Numbered from the stretch's first letter, positions 42,109 through 50,382 are shown. The stretch: 64,000 bases of DNA from Mycolicibacterium alvei (GCF_010727325.1 NZ_AP022565.1:2976001-3040000); one strand, 5' to 3'. The notes: generated from the sequence alone by a model not told the origin. Program-made: numbers and translations.

Positions 42109-43223
42109 CCGGCGCACACCTGGACCAGTTACGCCGGGAAGTCCGTGGCTTCCTGGCCGACCAGCTGGCCGCCGGTGCATTCAAGCCTTCCGTCGATGCC
42201 TGGCTGTGCGGATGGGACGAGAATTTCACCGCATCCCTGGCGAAGCAGGGCTGGCTGGGCATGACCGTTCCCGTGCACTACGGCGGTCATGGCCGCTCGT
42301 TTCAGGAACGGTTCGTGGTGACCGAAGAACTGCTGGCCGCGGGCGCCCCGGTTGCCGCCCACTGGATCGCCGATCGCCAGATCGTGCCGTCGCTCCTGAA
42401 ATACGGTACGGAAGAGCAGAAGTCAGAGTTCCTACCTCGCATCGTGCGTGGTGAGTGTTTCTTCGGAATCGGGATGAGCGAACCGGATTCCGGCTCGGAT
42501 CTGGCGAGCGTCCGCACCCGTGCGGTACGGGTCGATGGCGGGTGGTCGATCACCGGTACCAAGGTGTGGACCTCGGGGGCGCACCGCGCTCATGCCTTCA
42601 TCGTGCTGGCCCGCACCGAACCGGTCGATCCGTCGCACCGGCATGCCGGGTTGAGCCAGTTCATCGTCGACCTGCGCGCCCCGGGCGTGCAGGTCCGCCC
42701 GATCATCTCGATGAACGGCGGCCATCACTTCAACGAGGTCGTGCTCGACGAGGTGTTTGTTCCCGATGCCATGGTCTTCGGCGAGATCGGCCGCGGCTGG
42801 ACCCAGGTCACCTCAGAACTGAGCTTCGAGCGGAGCGGACCGGAACGATTCCTGTCGACCTTCCCGCTCCTGACGCGGCATGTCGAACACCTTGCCGCGC
42901 AGGGCGAATCACCAGATGAACAGGTGGGGCGTCTGGTGGCGCGAGTCGCCGGACTGCATCACATGTCAACCGCGGTGGCCGGCGCCCTGGAGCGCGGTGA
43001 GAATCCCGATGTTCCGGCAGCGGTCGTCAAGGTCCTCGGCACCACGGTCGAAGGCGACATCGCCGACTACGCAGACCGGCAGACCGGAGATGACGTCGCC
43101 AGGGACGCTGAGTGGGTGCGTCTGGTCGCCACCGCGGTGGACCAGCGCCCCGGCTTCACGTTGCGCGGCGGAACCAACGAAGTACTGCGCGGTGTCATCG
43201 CGCGGGGATTGGGTATGCGATGA
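42105..43223 (+). CDS. Acyl-CoA dehydrogenase, first subunit of a pair
   Basis: 372 residues from the GTG at 42105 in a GTGA overlap; an in-frame GTG at 42093 is the alternative. ACAD landmarks: GWLGMTVPVHYGGHG (about 50), FGIGMSEPDSGSDLASVRTRA (flavin contact, about 120-140), W-x-I-T-G-T-K-V-W-T and the C-terminal RGGTNEVLRGVIARGLG. Adjacent ACAD genes overlapping by 4 bp are typical of the alpha2beta2 FadE enzymes used in steroid side-chain and ring degradation. This is likely the subunit bearing most of the FAD site. Confidence 0.88.
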   Translation: MTGAHLDQLRREVRGFLADQLAAGAFKPSVDAWLCGWDENFTASLAKQGWLGMTVPVHYGGHGRSFQERFVVTEELLAAGAPVAAHWIADRQIVPSLLKYGTEEQKSEFLPRIVRGECFFGIGMSEPDSGSDLASVRTRAVRVDGGWSITGTKVWTSGAHRAHAFIVLARTEPVDPSHRHAGLSQFIVDLRAPGVQVRPIISMNGGHHFNEVVLDEVFVPDAMVFGEIGRGWTQVTSELSFERSGPERFLSTFPLLTRHVEHLAAQGESPDEQVGRLVARVAGLHHMSTAVAGALERGENPDVPAAVVKVLGTTVEGDIADYADRQTGDDVARDAEWVRLVATAVDQRPGFTLRGGTNEVLRGVIARGLGMR

Positions 43224-44278
43224 ACACCGGCGAACTCGCCCCGAGCACGCGGTCCACCGTGGACCCCGATCTGGCGACCATGATCGACAACGTCTTCGGA
43301 TACCGCCAGACCGCACCCACCGGAGGCTCCGGCGAACGCGTCGAGTACGACCGCGAACTGTGGCAGCGGCTCGACTCCCTCGGACTGGTCCGCCTGACCG
43401 GCGCCGAGGAATCCGGTGGCAGCGGTGCGGGTTGGCTCGAGGCTGCCGAGTTGCTCAGGGCCGCAGTCCGTCACGGTGTCCGCATCCCACTGGCCGAACA
43501 CGACTTACTGGCCTGTTGGCTGTTGGAGACCCTTGGCCGACCCGTCGATGACGCCGTGCGAACGGTGTATGTGGCGCCACGCAGCGGCGAATCCACGACG
43601 CCTGTGCCCTGGGCCGCTGACGCGGAACGGGTCGTCGTGCTCTGGCCTGCCGGCGACGAATACCGGCTCACCGAGCTCGACACCGCGGAACTGTCGCTGG
43701 CCGTCGGTACCAACCTGATCGGCGAGCCGCGGGACACCATCAGCGTCGATACCGCAGGAGTCACCGGCCATCCGGTGCCCACCGGACTGGTCGACCAGCT
43801 CGGCCGCAAATCGGCGATGGTACGGGCGATCCAGGTGTGCGCGGCGCTCGATCGTGCTGTGGCACTGTCCATCGAACACGTGGCGTCACGGGTGCAGTTC
43901 GGGCGCCCGCTGGCGAAGTTCCAGGCGATTCAGAACCTGATCTCGGATGCGGCTGCAGAGTCGGCGCTGGCGCGAGCCGCCACCGAGGCTGCGCTGCACA
44001 TTGCCATCGAAACGGACTGGCAGTCAGCTCAACTGGACTTCCAGATCGCGACCGCGCGATCCTGCTCTGGGCATGCCGCCTCGGTCGTGACCCGCAACGC
44101 GCACCAGGTGCACGGCGCGATCGGCACCACCCACGAGCATCGTTTGCACGAGTACACCCGCGCAGCTCTGGCCTGGCGCTCGGAATTCGGCTCGGTGCGC
44201 TTCTGGGACGATCAAGTTGCGGCGGCGGCCGTTGCGGCAGGCGGACAACAGCTCTGGTCGTTGATCGCTGGCCCATAG
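43220..44278 (+). CDS. Acyl-CoA dehydrogenase, second subunit of a pair
   Basis: 352 residues from the ATG at 43220 (ATGA overlap). More divergent ACAD: the N-terminal half lacks the clear flavin-binding motif, but the C-terminal bundle is typical (RVQFGRPLAKFQAIQNLISDAA at about 222-243 and VHGAIGTTHEHRLHEYTR at about 297-314). This matches the partner chains of heteromeric FadE enzymes, which contribute half of the cofactor site. Ends the ligase operon; motif site 6 follows 12 bp later. Confidence 0.85.
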   Translation: MNTGELAPSTRSTVDPDLATMIDNVFGYRQTAPTGGSGERVEYDRELWQRLDSLGLVRLTGAEESGGSGAGWLEAAELLRAAVRHGVRIPLAEHDLLACWLLETLGRPVDDAVRTVYVAPRSGESTTPVPWAADAERVVVLWPAGDEYRLTELDTAELSLAVGTNLIGEPRDTISVDTAGVTGHPVPTGLVDQLGRKSAMVRAIQVCAALDRAVALSIEHVASRVQFGRPLAKFQAIQNLISDAAAESALARAATEAALHIAIETDWQSAQLDFQIATARSCSGHAASVVTRNAHQVHGAIGTTHEHRLHEYTRAALAWRSEFGSVRFWDDQVAAAAVAAGGQQLWSLIAGP

Positions 44279-44289
44279 TGGTTCGGTGT

Positions 44290-44303
44290 TCCGCTGACCG
44301 GTC
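44290..44303 (+). promoter_or_regulatory. Cluster motif site 6 (NTF2-SDR-esterase operon)
   Basis: TCCGCTGACCGGTC, 12 of 14 matches, in the 68 bp after the acyl-CoA dehydrogenase and 44 bp before the ATG at 44347. It marks a new transcription unit despite the same direction of the genes. Confidence 0.6.
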
Positions 44304-44346
44304 ACCGGTGCTGTTACCGGCGCCACATCACGGGTTGACTGCCGGC

Positions 44347-44838
44347 ATGAGCAACCAGATCGCCCTGCCCGACGTCCAAGAGTTCATCTCCGGTTTCTGG
44401 TACCACTACGACCAGGGCCACTTCGATGAAGTGGGCGCCCGCCTCGCCGACGAGATGGAGTACCTGAGCCGCTCAGACTCCGGTGCCTGCCCGTTCGAGC
44501 ACCTGCTGGCTGCAGAACTGCACGGTAAGGCCGAGACCTTGGCCTGGCTCATCGAGCACCGCAACGAGAACCCGTACCCGTGCCGTCATCACGCGACCAA
44601 CGTGTTCCGGACTGGAGTCGACGGCGCGGTCACCAACGTCCGCTTCTATCTGTTCGTCAACCAGATCACCAACAACGTTCCGTTCGCGGTGTCCAGCGGA
44701 GTCGTCGATGCCGGGATCCGGCAGTCGGAAGACGGTCTGGTGTTCACCTCGCTGAATGTCGTGCTCGACGCCGAGGACTCGATCCCGCTCGCCGAGCACA
44801 CCGCCAAGGCCGCGGCCGCCGGCGCCCAATCCGCGTGA
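44347..44838 (+). CDS. NTF2/SnoaL-like protein
   Basis: 163 residues. Helical N-terminus (VQEFISGFWYHYDQGHFDEVGARLADEMEYLSRSDSG) and sheet (HATNVFRTGVDGAVTNVRFYLFVNQI, FAVSSGVVDAGIRQSEDGLVFTSLNVVLD) of the SnoaL-like fold. The larger frame reaching upstream is antisense shadow of the dehydrogenase gene. Followed by an SDR in a GTGA overlap. Probably a lyase, hydratase or isomerase of a pathway intermediate; the active-site residues cannot be assigned by eye. Confidence 0.8.
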   Translation: MSNQIALPDVQEFISGFWYHYDQGHFDEVGARLADEMEYLSRSDSGACPFEHLLAAELHGKAETLAWLIEHRNENPYPCRHHATNVFRTGVDGAVTNVRFYLFVNQITNNVPFAVSSGVVDAGIRQSEDGLVFTSLNVVLDAEDSIPLAEHTAKAAAAGAQSA

Positions 44839-45698
44839 AAGCCCGAGAGGTCTTCGCCGGCGGAGTCGCCGTCATCACGGGTGCCGGCGCCGGGATCGGT
44901 GCCGGCCTCGCGCGACATGCCAGCCGGTTGGGTATGACGGTGGTGCTGGTCGACATCAACGCCGACGCCATCGCGGGCCTGAAAGACGAGATTGTGGCCG
45001 CCGGCGGGATGGCGACCGACGTGGTGTGCGATGTGCGCGACGCCGATGCCGTGCAGGCACTGGCGGACGACGTCTACCGCGACCTCGGTCCCGTACGCCT
45101 GTTGGTGAACAACGCAGGCATCGAGCAGTTCGGATATCTGTGGGACACCCCGGTCGACAACTGGCAACGTGTCGTCGACATCAACATCAGCGGAGTGTTC
45201 CACGGCATCAAGGCATTCCTGCCGAAGATGATGGCCACCGACGCACCAGCCTGGGTATGGAACCTGTCCTCGATCGGTGGTGTGGCCGTCGTCCCGTTGC
45301 AGGCGCCCTACATCATGAGCAAGCATGCCGTTCTGGCCCTGACCGAATGTCTGCATCTGGAAGTGCAATCCGCCGGCCATGACCACCATGTGCACGTGCA
45401 GGCGGTGCTACCAGGTGCCGTGGTGTCCGACATCTTCGAGTCGGCTGGCGGGGTCCAGTCCGGCGATGCCGCTGCGGCCGAAGGACAACGCGCCGCCATG
45501 CTCGACATCAAGGCCGAGGCGATGGATCCGCTGGCCGCAGCCGAGGTGGTATTCGAACAGGCCGCCGATGGCCGGTTCTATCTGCTCACCCAACCCGATT
45601 ACGTCGGCTCGGCGATGGCCGAGCGGGCCCGGGTGTTGAGCAACCAGGACGCTCCCCGGTTACGGACCGAGCGCCGTTTCGACCCGGCACAGACCTGA
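44835..45698 (+). CDS. SDR family oxidoreductase
   Basis: 287 residues from the GTG at 44835 (GTGA overlap with the NTF2-like gene). TGAGAGIG (about 15-22), NNAG (about 92), catalytic Ser in NLSSIGG, YIMSK. The C-terminal 50 residues (FEQAADGRFYLLTQPDYVGSAMAERARVL) fit the 3-hydroxyacyl-CoA or short-chain alcohol dehydrogenase-like SDRs of mycobacteria. The esterase gene starts one base after the stop. Confidence 0.88.
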   Translation: MKAREVFAGGVAVITGAGAGIGAGLARHASRLGMTVVLVDINADAIAGLKDEIVAAGGMATDVVCDVRDADAVQALADDVYRDLGPVRLLVNNAGIEQFGYLWDTPVDNWQRVVDINISGVFHGIKAFLPKMMATDAPAWVWNLSSIGGVAVVPLQAPYIMSKHAVLALTECLHLEVQSAGHDHHVHVQAVLPGAVVSDIFESAGGVQSGDAAAAEGQRAAMLDIKAEAMDPLAAAEVVFEQAADGRFYLLTQPDYVGSAMAERARVLSNQDAPRLRTERRFDPAQT

Positions 45699-45699
45699 A

Positions 45700-46638
45700 A
45701 TGACCTATCCACCAATGGATCCCGACGCCGCCGCACGAGTTTCTTCGTTCGGCGAGATCGCTCCCATGCGGGCCCGCGGCCTGCCGTCCGTGCGGGCCGG
45801 CCTCGAATCCGCACCGCTGCCCGATATGCCGGCCATGGCGGGCATCGAAGACCTGACGGCCACGGGTCCGGGTGGTCCGATACCGCTACGCCTCTATCGG
45901 CCCAGCTGCGAGCCCGGGCTGCCGGTGCTCGTGTACCTGCATGGCGGCGGGCTCGTGATGGGTTCCAATCGTTCGTTCGAGCCGCTGGCGCGCGAACTGG
46001 CACACGCCAGCGGCGCCGCGGTGGTGGCCGTCGAATACCGGCTCGCACCGGAATCGCCGCCGCCGGCTCAATTCGACGACGCCTACGCGGCCACCGAATG
46101 GATCGCCGCGCACTCCGACGAACTGAACCTTGATGCGAGACGGCTGGCGGTCGTCGGCGACAGCGCCGGCGGATCGCTCGCTGCGGCAGTGGCATTGGCG
46201 GCCCGCGATCATGGCGGTCCACGAATCTTCGCCCAGGTGTTGCTGTATCCCGGTCTGGATCGCGACATGGGTGCAGCATCGATCACCTCAATGCCCGACG
46301 CCCCACTGCTTCGGCATGAGGACATCGTCTACATGCATGAACTGGTCGACCGTGGCGGCTCACCGCGCGATGCGTATCAGGTCCCGGCATATGCGACCGA
46401 CCTTCGTGGTCTGCCGCCGGCGATCGTCGTGACCGGGGAGTGCGACCCGATCCGCGATTGGGGTGAGCGCTACGCCGGGCGCCTGCGCGATGCCGGCGTA
46501 CAGACCACCGTCACACGCTATCCCGGTATGTACCACGGCTTTCTGATGCGCTCGGACACCACCGCGCGGGGCCGCTTGGCCTTGGCGGAGATCGGCGCGC
46601 TACTCCGGGCGAAGTTCGCGCACCCCTTGGCATTCTGA
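45700..46638 (+). CDS. HSL-family alpha/beta hydrolase (esterase)
   Basis: 312 residues. HGGG oxyanion hole (YLHGGGLVMGS, about 79-89), GDSAGG (about 152-157), acidic residue in TGECDPIRD (about 246-254) and His in YHGF (about 277). Similar in size and motifs to the esterase at 29736 but with a 45-residue N-terminal cap. The co-transcription with an SDR, and the two BVMOs nearby, suggest that it hydrolyses the ester made by a BVMO. Convergent with the LLM gene, 6 bp away. Confidence 0.9.
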   Translation: MTYPPMDPDAAARVSSFGEIAPMRARGLPSVRAGLESAPLPDMPAMAGIEDLTATGPGGPIPLRLYRPSCEPGLPVLVYLHGGGLVMGSNRSFEPLARELAHASGAAVVAVEYRLAPESPPPAQFDDAYAATEWIAAHSDELNLDARRLAVVGDSAGGSLAAAVALAARDHGGPRIFAQVLLYPGLDRDMGAASITSMPDAPLLRHEDIVYMHELVDRGGSPRDAYQVPAYATDLRGLPPAIVVTGECDPIRDWGERYAGRLRDAGVQTTVTRYPGMYHGFLMRSDTTARGRLALAEIGALLRAKFAHPLAF

Positions 46639-46644
46639 CGCGGA

Positions 46645-47547
46645 TCAGATACCGAGTACCTCGCGCGCCCGGTCTATTTCGTCGGGGTCTGCGGTCGTCG
46701 GGACGAGCCTGAGCTCATCGAGCCCTGCTTCCCGTGCGCCGTTGACGGCGGCGAGGAGCCCGAAGGCTCCGCAATTCAACGTCCCTGCGGTCGGGGCGGT
46801 GAGGAAGGAGGACTCAGCTCCGGTGAGGTCGACATCCTGGTTCCAGAAATCCTGTACATGCTCGCCGAGCTGGATCTCCGGATCCGGACCGAGCGCGAAC
46901 CAGACCGGTGCGGAGAAGTGCGGCCGGTCCGTCCTTCCCGCCGCCCGCCAGGCCTCCATGACGCGTTCACGCTGCGCAGCCAACGCGTCGGCATCGAAGT
47001 GAAGTGAATGCGCCGGGTCGCTCACCCCGTCAGCCCACTGCGCGGCTCGGGCGAGCGCCTTGGGACCGATCACTCCGGCGACGAGCGGGATGCCCCCAAC
47101 CTGGACGGGCGCGGGACCCACGGGAAGGTGTCCTTCGACGGGAGGTTCTTGAGCCCACACCCTGCGCATCGCCGCTACGGCCTCGTCCATACGTTGACGC
47201 TTCCGGTCGAGCGCACTGCCGACTGCGACGTAGTCCTCGTCCCAGGCCCCGATACCGACCCCGAGCGTCAGGCGCCCACCGGACAGGACATCGATGGTCG
47301 CCAGGTCCTTCGCGAACAGGACCGGGTCCCGCATCGGGAGCGCAACGACATCGGTCCAGAGCCGCACGCGCTCGGTCATCGCTGCCGCGGCGGCGAGCTG
47401 CGGGACGACCGACCAGCTGTCCGGATAGAGCACCCGTTCGTAGGTCACGAGGCCGTCCCACGGCCCTTCGTCGATCTTGCGATACCACGCAAGCTCGGTC
47501 TCGCGCCCGTGAGGGAAGAGGGTCGGAAGACCCATGCTGATGTGCAT
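46645..47547 (-). CDS. LLM-class flavin/F420-dependent oxidoreductase
   Basis: 300 residues from the ATG at 47547 (AAAGGGA about 12 bp upstream). Luciferase-like TIM barrel: MGLPTLFPHG at the start, TERVRLWTDVVALPMRDPVLFAKDLATIDVLSGGRLTLGVGIGAWDEDYVAVG (about 57-108) and PVEGHLPVGPAPVQ. Mycobacterial members usually use coenzyme F420, but FMN cannot be excluded. It lies divergent from a decayed TetR gene that probably once controlled it. Confidence 0.85.
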   Translation of the reverse strand: MHISMGLPTLFPHGRETELAWYRKIDEGPWDGLVTYERVLYPDSWSVVPQLAAAAAMTERVRLWTDVVALPMRDPVLFAKDLATIDVLSGGRLTLGVGIGAWDEDYVAVGSALDRKRQRMDEAVAAMRRVWAQEPPVEGHLPVGPAPVQVGGIPLVAGVIGPKALARAAQWADGVSDPAHSLHFDADALAAQRERVMEAWRAAGRTDRPHFSAPVWFALGPDPEIQLGEHVQDFWNQDVDLTGAESSFLTAPTAGTLNCGAFGLLAAVNGAREAGLDELRLVPTTADPDEIDRAREVLGI

Positions 47548-47632
47548 TTGGGAGTACGTCCCTTTCCAAGGGGTTCTGGCGACCGCCGCGGGGTTATTTG
47601 AACAGAATGTCGCGTTAACGCCCTCCAATTGG

Positions 47633-47646
47633 ACCGCTCAGCGGGA
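47633..47646 (+). promoter_or_regulatory. Cluster motif site 7 (LLM gene / TetR remnant)
   Basis: ACCGCTCAGCGGGA, 11 of 14 matches; its core CCGCTCAGCGG is a perfect 11-bp dyad. It lies 86 bp upstream of the LLM start and 42 bp upstream of the TetR remnant. Confidence 0.55.
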
Positions 47647-47687
47647 GGCGATGATTCTCGACCGAAATGCCGTAGTAGACCGGTGAC

Positions 47688-47895
47688 ATGGGCGGCCCGG
47701 ATTCAGCAGCGAAACCACGCGTCCGGCCGGGAGGACGCAGCGAGCACGTCCGCAAATCTGTGCTGCGCGCTTGCCTGGAACTGTTGACCGAGGGCAAGGT
47801 CGAACTCTCTCTTCGAAGGGCGAGCGCTGACACACGAGGAGATCGACTCCCTCGTGACACTGGTCTGCCGCGCAACGGCACCTGCGCGCAGCTGA
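47688..47895 (+). pseudogene. Decayed TetR regulator with internal deletion and frameshift
   Basis: The first 40 codons from the ATG at 47688 read like the start of a TetR protein (GGRSEHVRKSVLRACLELLTEGKVEL). After about 47805 this frame becomes Arg-rich nonsense. The adjacent frame continues as SLFEGRALTHEEIDSLVTLVCRATAPARS and stops at 47893-47895, resembling a TetR C-terminal helix. The helix-turn-helix recognition part and the ligand core (about 130-150 residues) are missing between the two pieces, so it cannot be functional as a regulator. The original frame stays open to 48017, making a spurious 109-residue ORF. Confidence 0.6.
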
Positions 47896-47936
47896 GCAAA
47901 CGACCGCTACGTGCCTGGTGGCGTCTTGAATTCGTG

Positions 47937-47950
47937 TCCCGATCAGCGGT
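47937..47950 (-). promoter_or_regulatory. Cluster motif site 8 (48027 operon)
   Basis: Reads ACCGCTGATCGGGA on the minus strand, 12 of 14 matches, 77 bp before the ATG at 48027. Confidence 0.5.
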
Positions 47951-48026
47951 CACCTCCACGTTCGAAATTTCGCAGTGCCTCCAGACTCGAAGGAGCGAGA
48001 CCGCTGAAAGCCTTTAGGAGACAAGA

Positions 48027-49103
48027 ATGCTGACCGACGAACGGCGCCTTGAGCTGTCCGACATCCTGCGTCCCGCCGCCCCACCGCGCGAGCTCACCGA
48101 CATCTACACCGAAGACCAGAAGCGCAGACTGCTCGACGTCGCACACACCCAGGGCCCGTGGAAGCTGATCATCGCCCAGCACTTCGCCTCGGCCGACGAG
48201 TTGATGGCCACCATGAGCGGCGCCTTCCCCGAGGGTTTCACCCCGTCACTGGACCTGTTCCTCACCCCGACGTTCCGCGGTTACCTGGCCAACTATGGCG
48301 CCGTTCTGTACCCCGAGCTGCACGACTGCTTCTACAACGCCGGCTTCATCGAGCAAGCCAAGGGTTACTGGAACGCCGAGTACGCCAAGCCGGAAATGAT
48401 GCTGTTCAACATCAACGGACCGTGCGCCAACCGCGATCCCGGGCACCTGGACTCCCCCAGCTTCCGCGGCGTGCGCCACGAGAACGCCCCCACCTGGTTG
48501 TGCAGCGTGATGGGCAAGTCCGGCCTGTTCACCGACTACCTGATCAAAATGGCTCAGGTGATCACCTGGTTCTCCCTCGACGAAGGTTCGGGCTTCACCT
48601 ACTGGCCCGAGGGTCCGCTCAAGCCGCCGGCCCGGGTACTGCCGCCGATCAACAACCGCGGTGTCGTCGTGCAGAACGAGATGATGGTGCACCGCGGAGA
48701 AGCCAACGGCCCATTGGAGCAACAGGTTCCGGCCGGCCTGGCGTTCGACACCGTGTTCACCGGCGACCCGGCAGACCGCGACCAGTGGCTGCTGAAGAAC
48801 GGTGAAGATGTCATTGCCCGCCACCACACCGACGAGCTGAGGTTCCTCGTCCACTGGTCTGCCGAGGTGTTCTCCGACTACGAAGAACTCAAGAAGAACA
48901 TGGACGGTTCGGACGACATCACGATCGAACGCGCCATCGGGATGATGGTCGACGATCTCAAGGTCAAGGGCATCAAGCTCGACGTACCCGGCGAGCCGTT
49001 GCATGACCCGGCGTTCATCGGAGCGCTCAATGCCGCCTACGACCTCGGTGGCCCCAGCAGCTACCCGGAGGAGGCTCCGATCTCCGCCTTTCAACTCTCC
49101 TGA
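48027..49103 (+). CDS. Unrecognised protein, possible Fe(II)/2-oxoglutarate-type oxygenase
   Basis: 358 residues, start supported by TAGGAG 6 bp upstream. No family is recognised with confidence. It is cytosolic in character, without signal or membrane segment. A HxD pair (PGHLDSPSFRG, His140 and Asp142) and a later His (NEMMVHRGEAN, His222) have the order and spacing of the 2-His-1-carboxylate facial triad of non-haem iron oxygenases, with several Arg residues after it. Aromatic and beta-rich segments (TWLCSVMGKSG, VITWFSLDEGSGFTYW) between them fit a jelly-roll. The operon continues with an SDR and an NTF2-like gene, so a steroid or isoprenoid substrate is likely. Function unproven. Confidence 0.8.
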   Translation: MLTDERRLELSDILRPAAPPRELTDIYTEDQKRRLLDVAHTQGPWKLIIAQHFASADELMATMSGAFPEGFTPSLDLFLTPTFRGYLANYGAVLYPELHDCFYNAGFIEQAKGYWNAEYAKPEMMLFNINGPCANRDPGHLDSPSFRGVRHENAPTWLCSVMGKSGLFTDYLIKMAQVITWFSLDEGSGFTYWPEGPLKPPARVLPPINNRGVVVQNEMMVHRGEANGPLEQQVPAGLAFDTVFTGDPADRDQWLLKNGEDVIARHHTDELRFLVHWSAEVFSDYEELKKNMDGSDDITIERAIGMMVDDLKVKGIKLDVPGEPLHDPAFIGALNAAYDLGGPSSYPEEAPISAFQLS

Positions 49104-49120
49104 TCTCGAAGGGACATCTG

Positions 49121-49903
49121 ATGGACCGTTTCTCAGATCGTCGTGTCATCGTCACCGGCGCGGGGTCGGGTATCGGCGCGGCCACGGTGGCCCGCCTGCT
49201 CGACGAAGCTGCGACGGTCGTCGCCTACGACATCTCGGCCGACGGCCTGGCCGCGACCACAGCAGCCGCCGAAGCTGCCGGCACCGCCAAGCGGCTCACC
49301 ACGACCGTCCTCGACATCTCCCGCGAGGCGGACGTCATCGCCGCGGTGTCGGCGGCGGTGGCCGAGTTGGGCGGACTTGAGGTTCTGGTCAACGTGGCTG
49401 CGATGCAGACCTGTTCGCACACACACGAAACCACTCTGGAGGAGTGGAACCGCACCTTGGCGGTCAACCTCACCGGCACCTTCCTGATGACACGTCAGGC
49501 GCTCCCGGCGCTGCTGGAATCGGGACGGGGTGTCGTCGTGAACTTCACGTCCACCGCTGCGACGTTCGCGCACCCCTACATGGCGGCGTATGCAGCCAGT
49601 AAGGGCGGAATCCTCAGCTTCACCCACTCACTGGCGCTGGAGTACTCGAAGCAGGGCCTGCGCGCGGTCAACATCCAGCCGGGTGGGGTTTCCACGGCCC
49701 TGGCCAACAGCACGCTGGACAAGATGCCGGAGGGATACGACCTGGGCCTCTGGGCCAAGCAGACCCCGCTGTTGCACGGCACCGAAAGCGAAATCCTCGG
49801 GGACCCAGGCGCAGTAGCATCGGTCATCGCCATGGTCGCCTCTGATGACGGTGCGTTCATCACCGGCACCGAGATTCGCGTCGACGGCGGCGCGCACGCC
49901 TGA
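49121..49903 (+). CDS. SDR family oxidoreductase
   Basis: 260 residues. TGAGSGIG (about 12-19), NVAA in place of NNAG (about 89), Ser in NFTSTAA, YAASK, and SDDGAFITGTEIRVDGG at the end. It starts 17 bp after the preceding gene (GAAGGGA ribosome site). Probably oxidises or reduces the product of the unknown enzyme upstream. Confidence 0.88.
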   Translation: MDRFSDRRVIVTGAGSGIGAATVARLLDEAATVVAYDISADGLAATTAAAEAAGTAKRLTTTVLDISREADVIAAVSAAVAELGGLEVLVNVAAMQTCSHTHETTLEEWNRTLAVNLTGTFLMTRQALPALLESGRGVVVNFTSTAATFAHPYMAAYAASKGGILSFTHSLALEYSKQGLRAVNIQPGGVSTALANSTLDKMPEGYDLGLWAKQTPLLHGTESEILGDPGAVASVIAMVASDDGAFITGTEIRVDGGAHA

Positions 49904-49923
49904 GCAGTGGGAGGAATGTGGGC

Positions 49924-50367
49924 ATGGATTCAGTCGCCCTGAGGGTGCTGCGCGATGAGCGAGACATCGAACGGGCGCTGAATCTGTTCGCCCGCGCCAT
50001 GGACAACCGGGACTGGGCGGCGATGGCCGCGATCCTGGCCGACGATGTCGAAGGAGATTTCGGCACCGGACGCCTGGCGGGAGTCGCCGCGATCGTCGAC
50101 ATGATTCGCGGATTCCTCGACAGATGTGGTCCTACCCAACATCTGTTGGGAAACATCATCATCGATGTCGTCGACGACACCGCCACGAGCAAGGCCTACA
50201 TCCGCGACGTTCACCTGAACGCGGCCGGCGACCCGTCGACCCGCTTCTACACGCTGGGCGACTACCACGACACCTGGCGGCGGGACAGCGATGGTCGTTG
50301 GCGTATCACCGAGCGCATCAAGGCCAACCGTGCGTATGTGGGTCCGCTGGAAATCTTTGGTAACTAG
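49924..50367 (+). CDS. NTF2/SnoaL-like protein
   Basis: 147 residues from the ATG at 49924, 8 bp after GGAGGA; a GTG at 49918 sits too close to that site. Typical SnoaL-like sequence: RDIERALNLFARAMDNRDWAAMAAILADDVEGDFGTG, then VVDDTATSKAYIRDVHLNA and YHDTWRRDSDGRWRITERIKANRAYVGP at the end. Fourth NTF2-like protein of this window. Third gene of the 48027 operon; a role in dehydration or isomerisation is inferred. Confidence 0.85.
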   Translation: MDSVALRVLRDERDIERALNLFARAMDNRDWAAMAAILADDVEGDFGTGRLAGVAAIVDMIRGFLDRCGPTQHLLGNIIIDVVDDTATSKAYIRDVHLNAAGDPSTRFYTLGDYHDTWRRDSDGRWRITERIKANRAYVGPLEIFGN

Positions 50368-50368
50368 T

Positions 50369-50382
50369 GCCCGGTCAGCGAG
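50369..50382 (-). promoter_or_regulatory. Cluster motif site 9 (KstR-like TetR gene)
   Basis: Reads CTCGCTGACCGGGC on the minus strand, 11 of 14 matches, directly after the stop of the NTF2-like gene and 45 bp upstream of the GTG at 50427. Confidence 0.5.

Noticed and set aside
47896..48017. Continuation of the 109-residue ORF after the TetR remnant
   Set aside because: Arg/Ser-rich sequence with no similarity pattern; TetR-like coding continues in another frame and stops at 47895.
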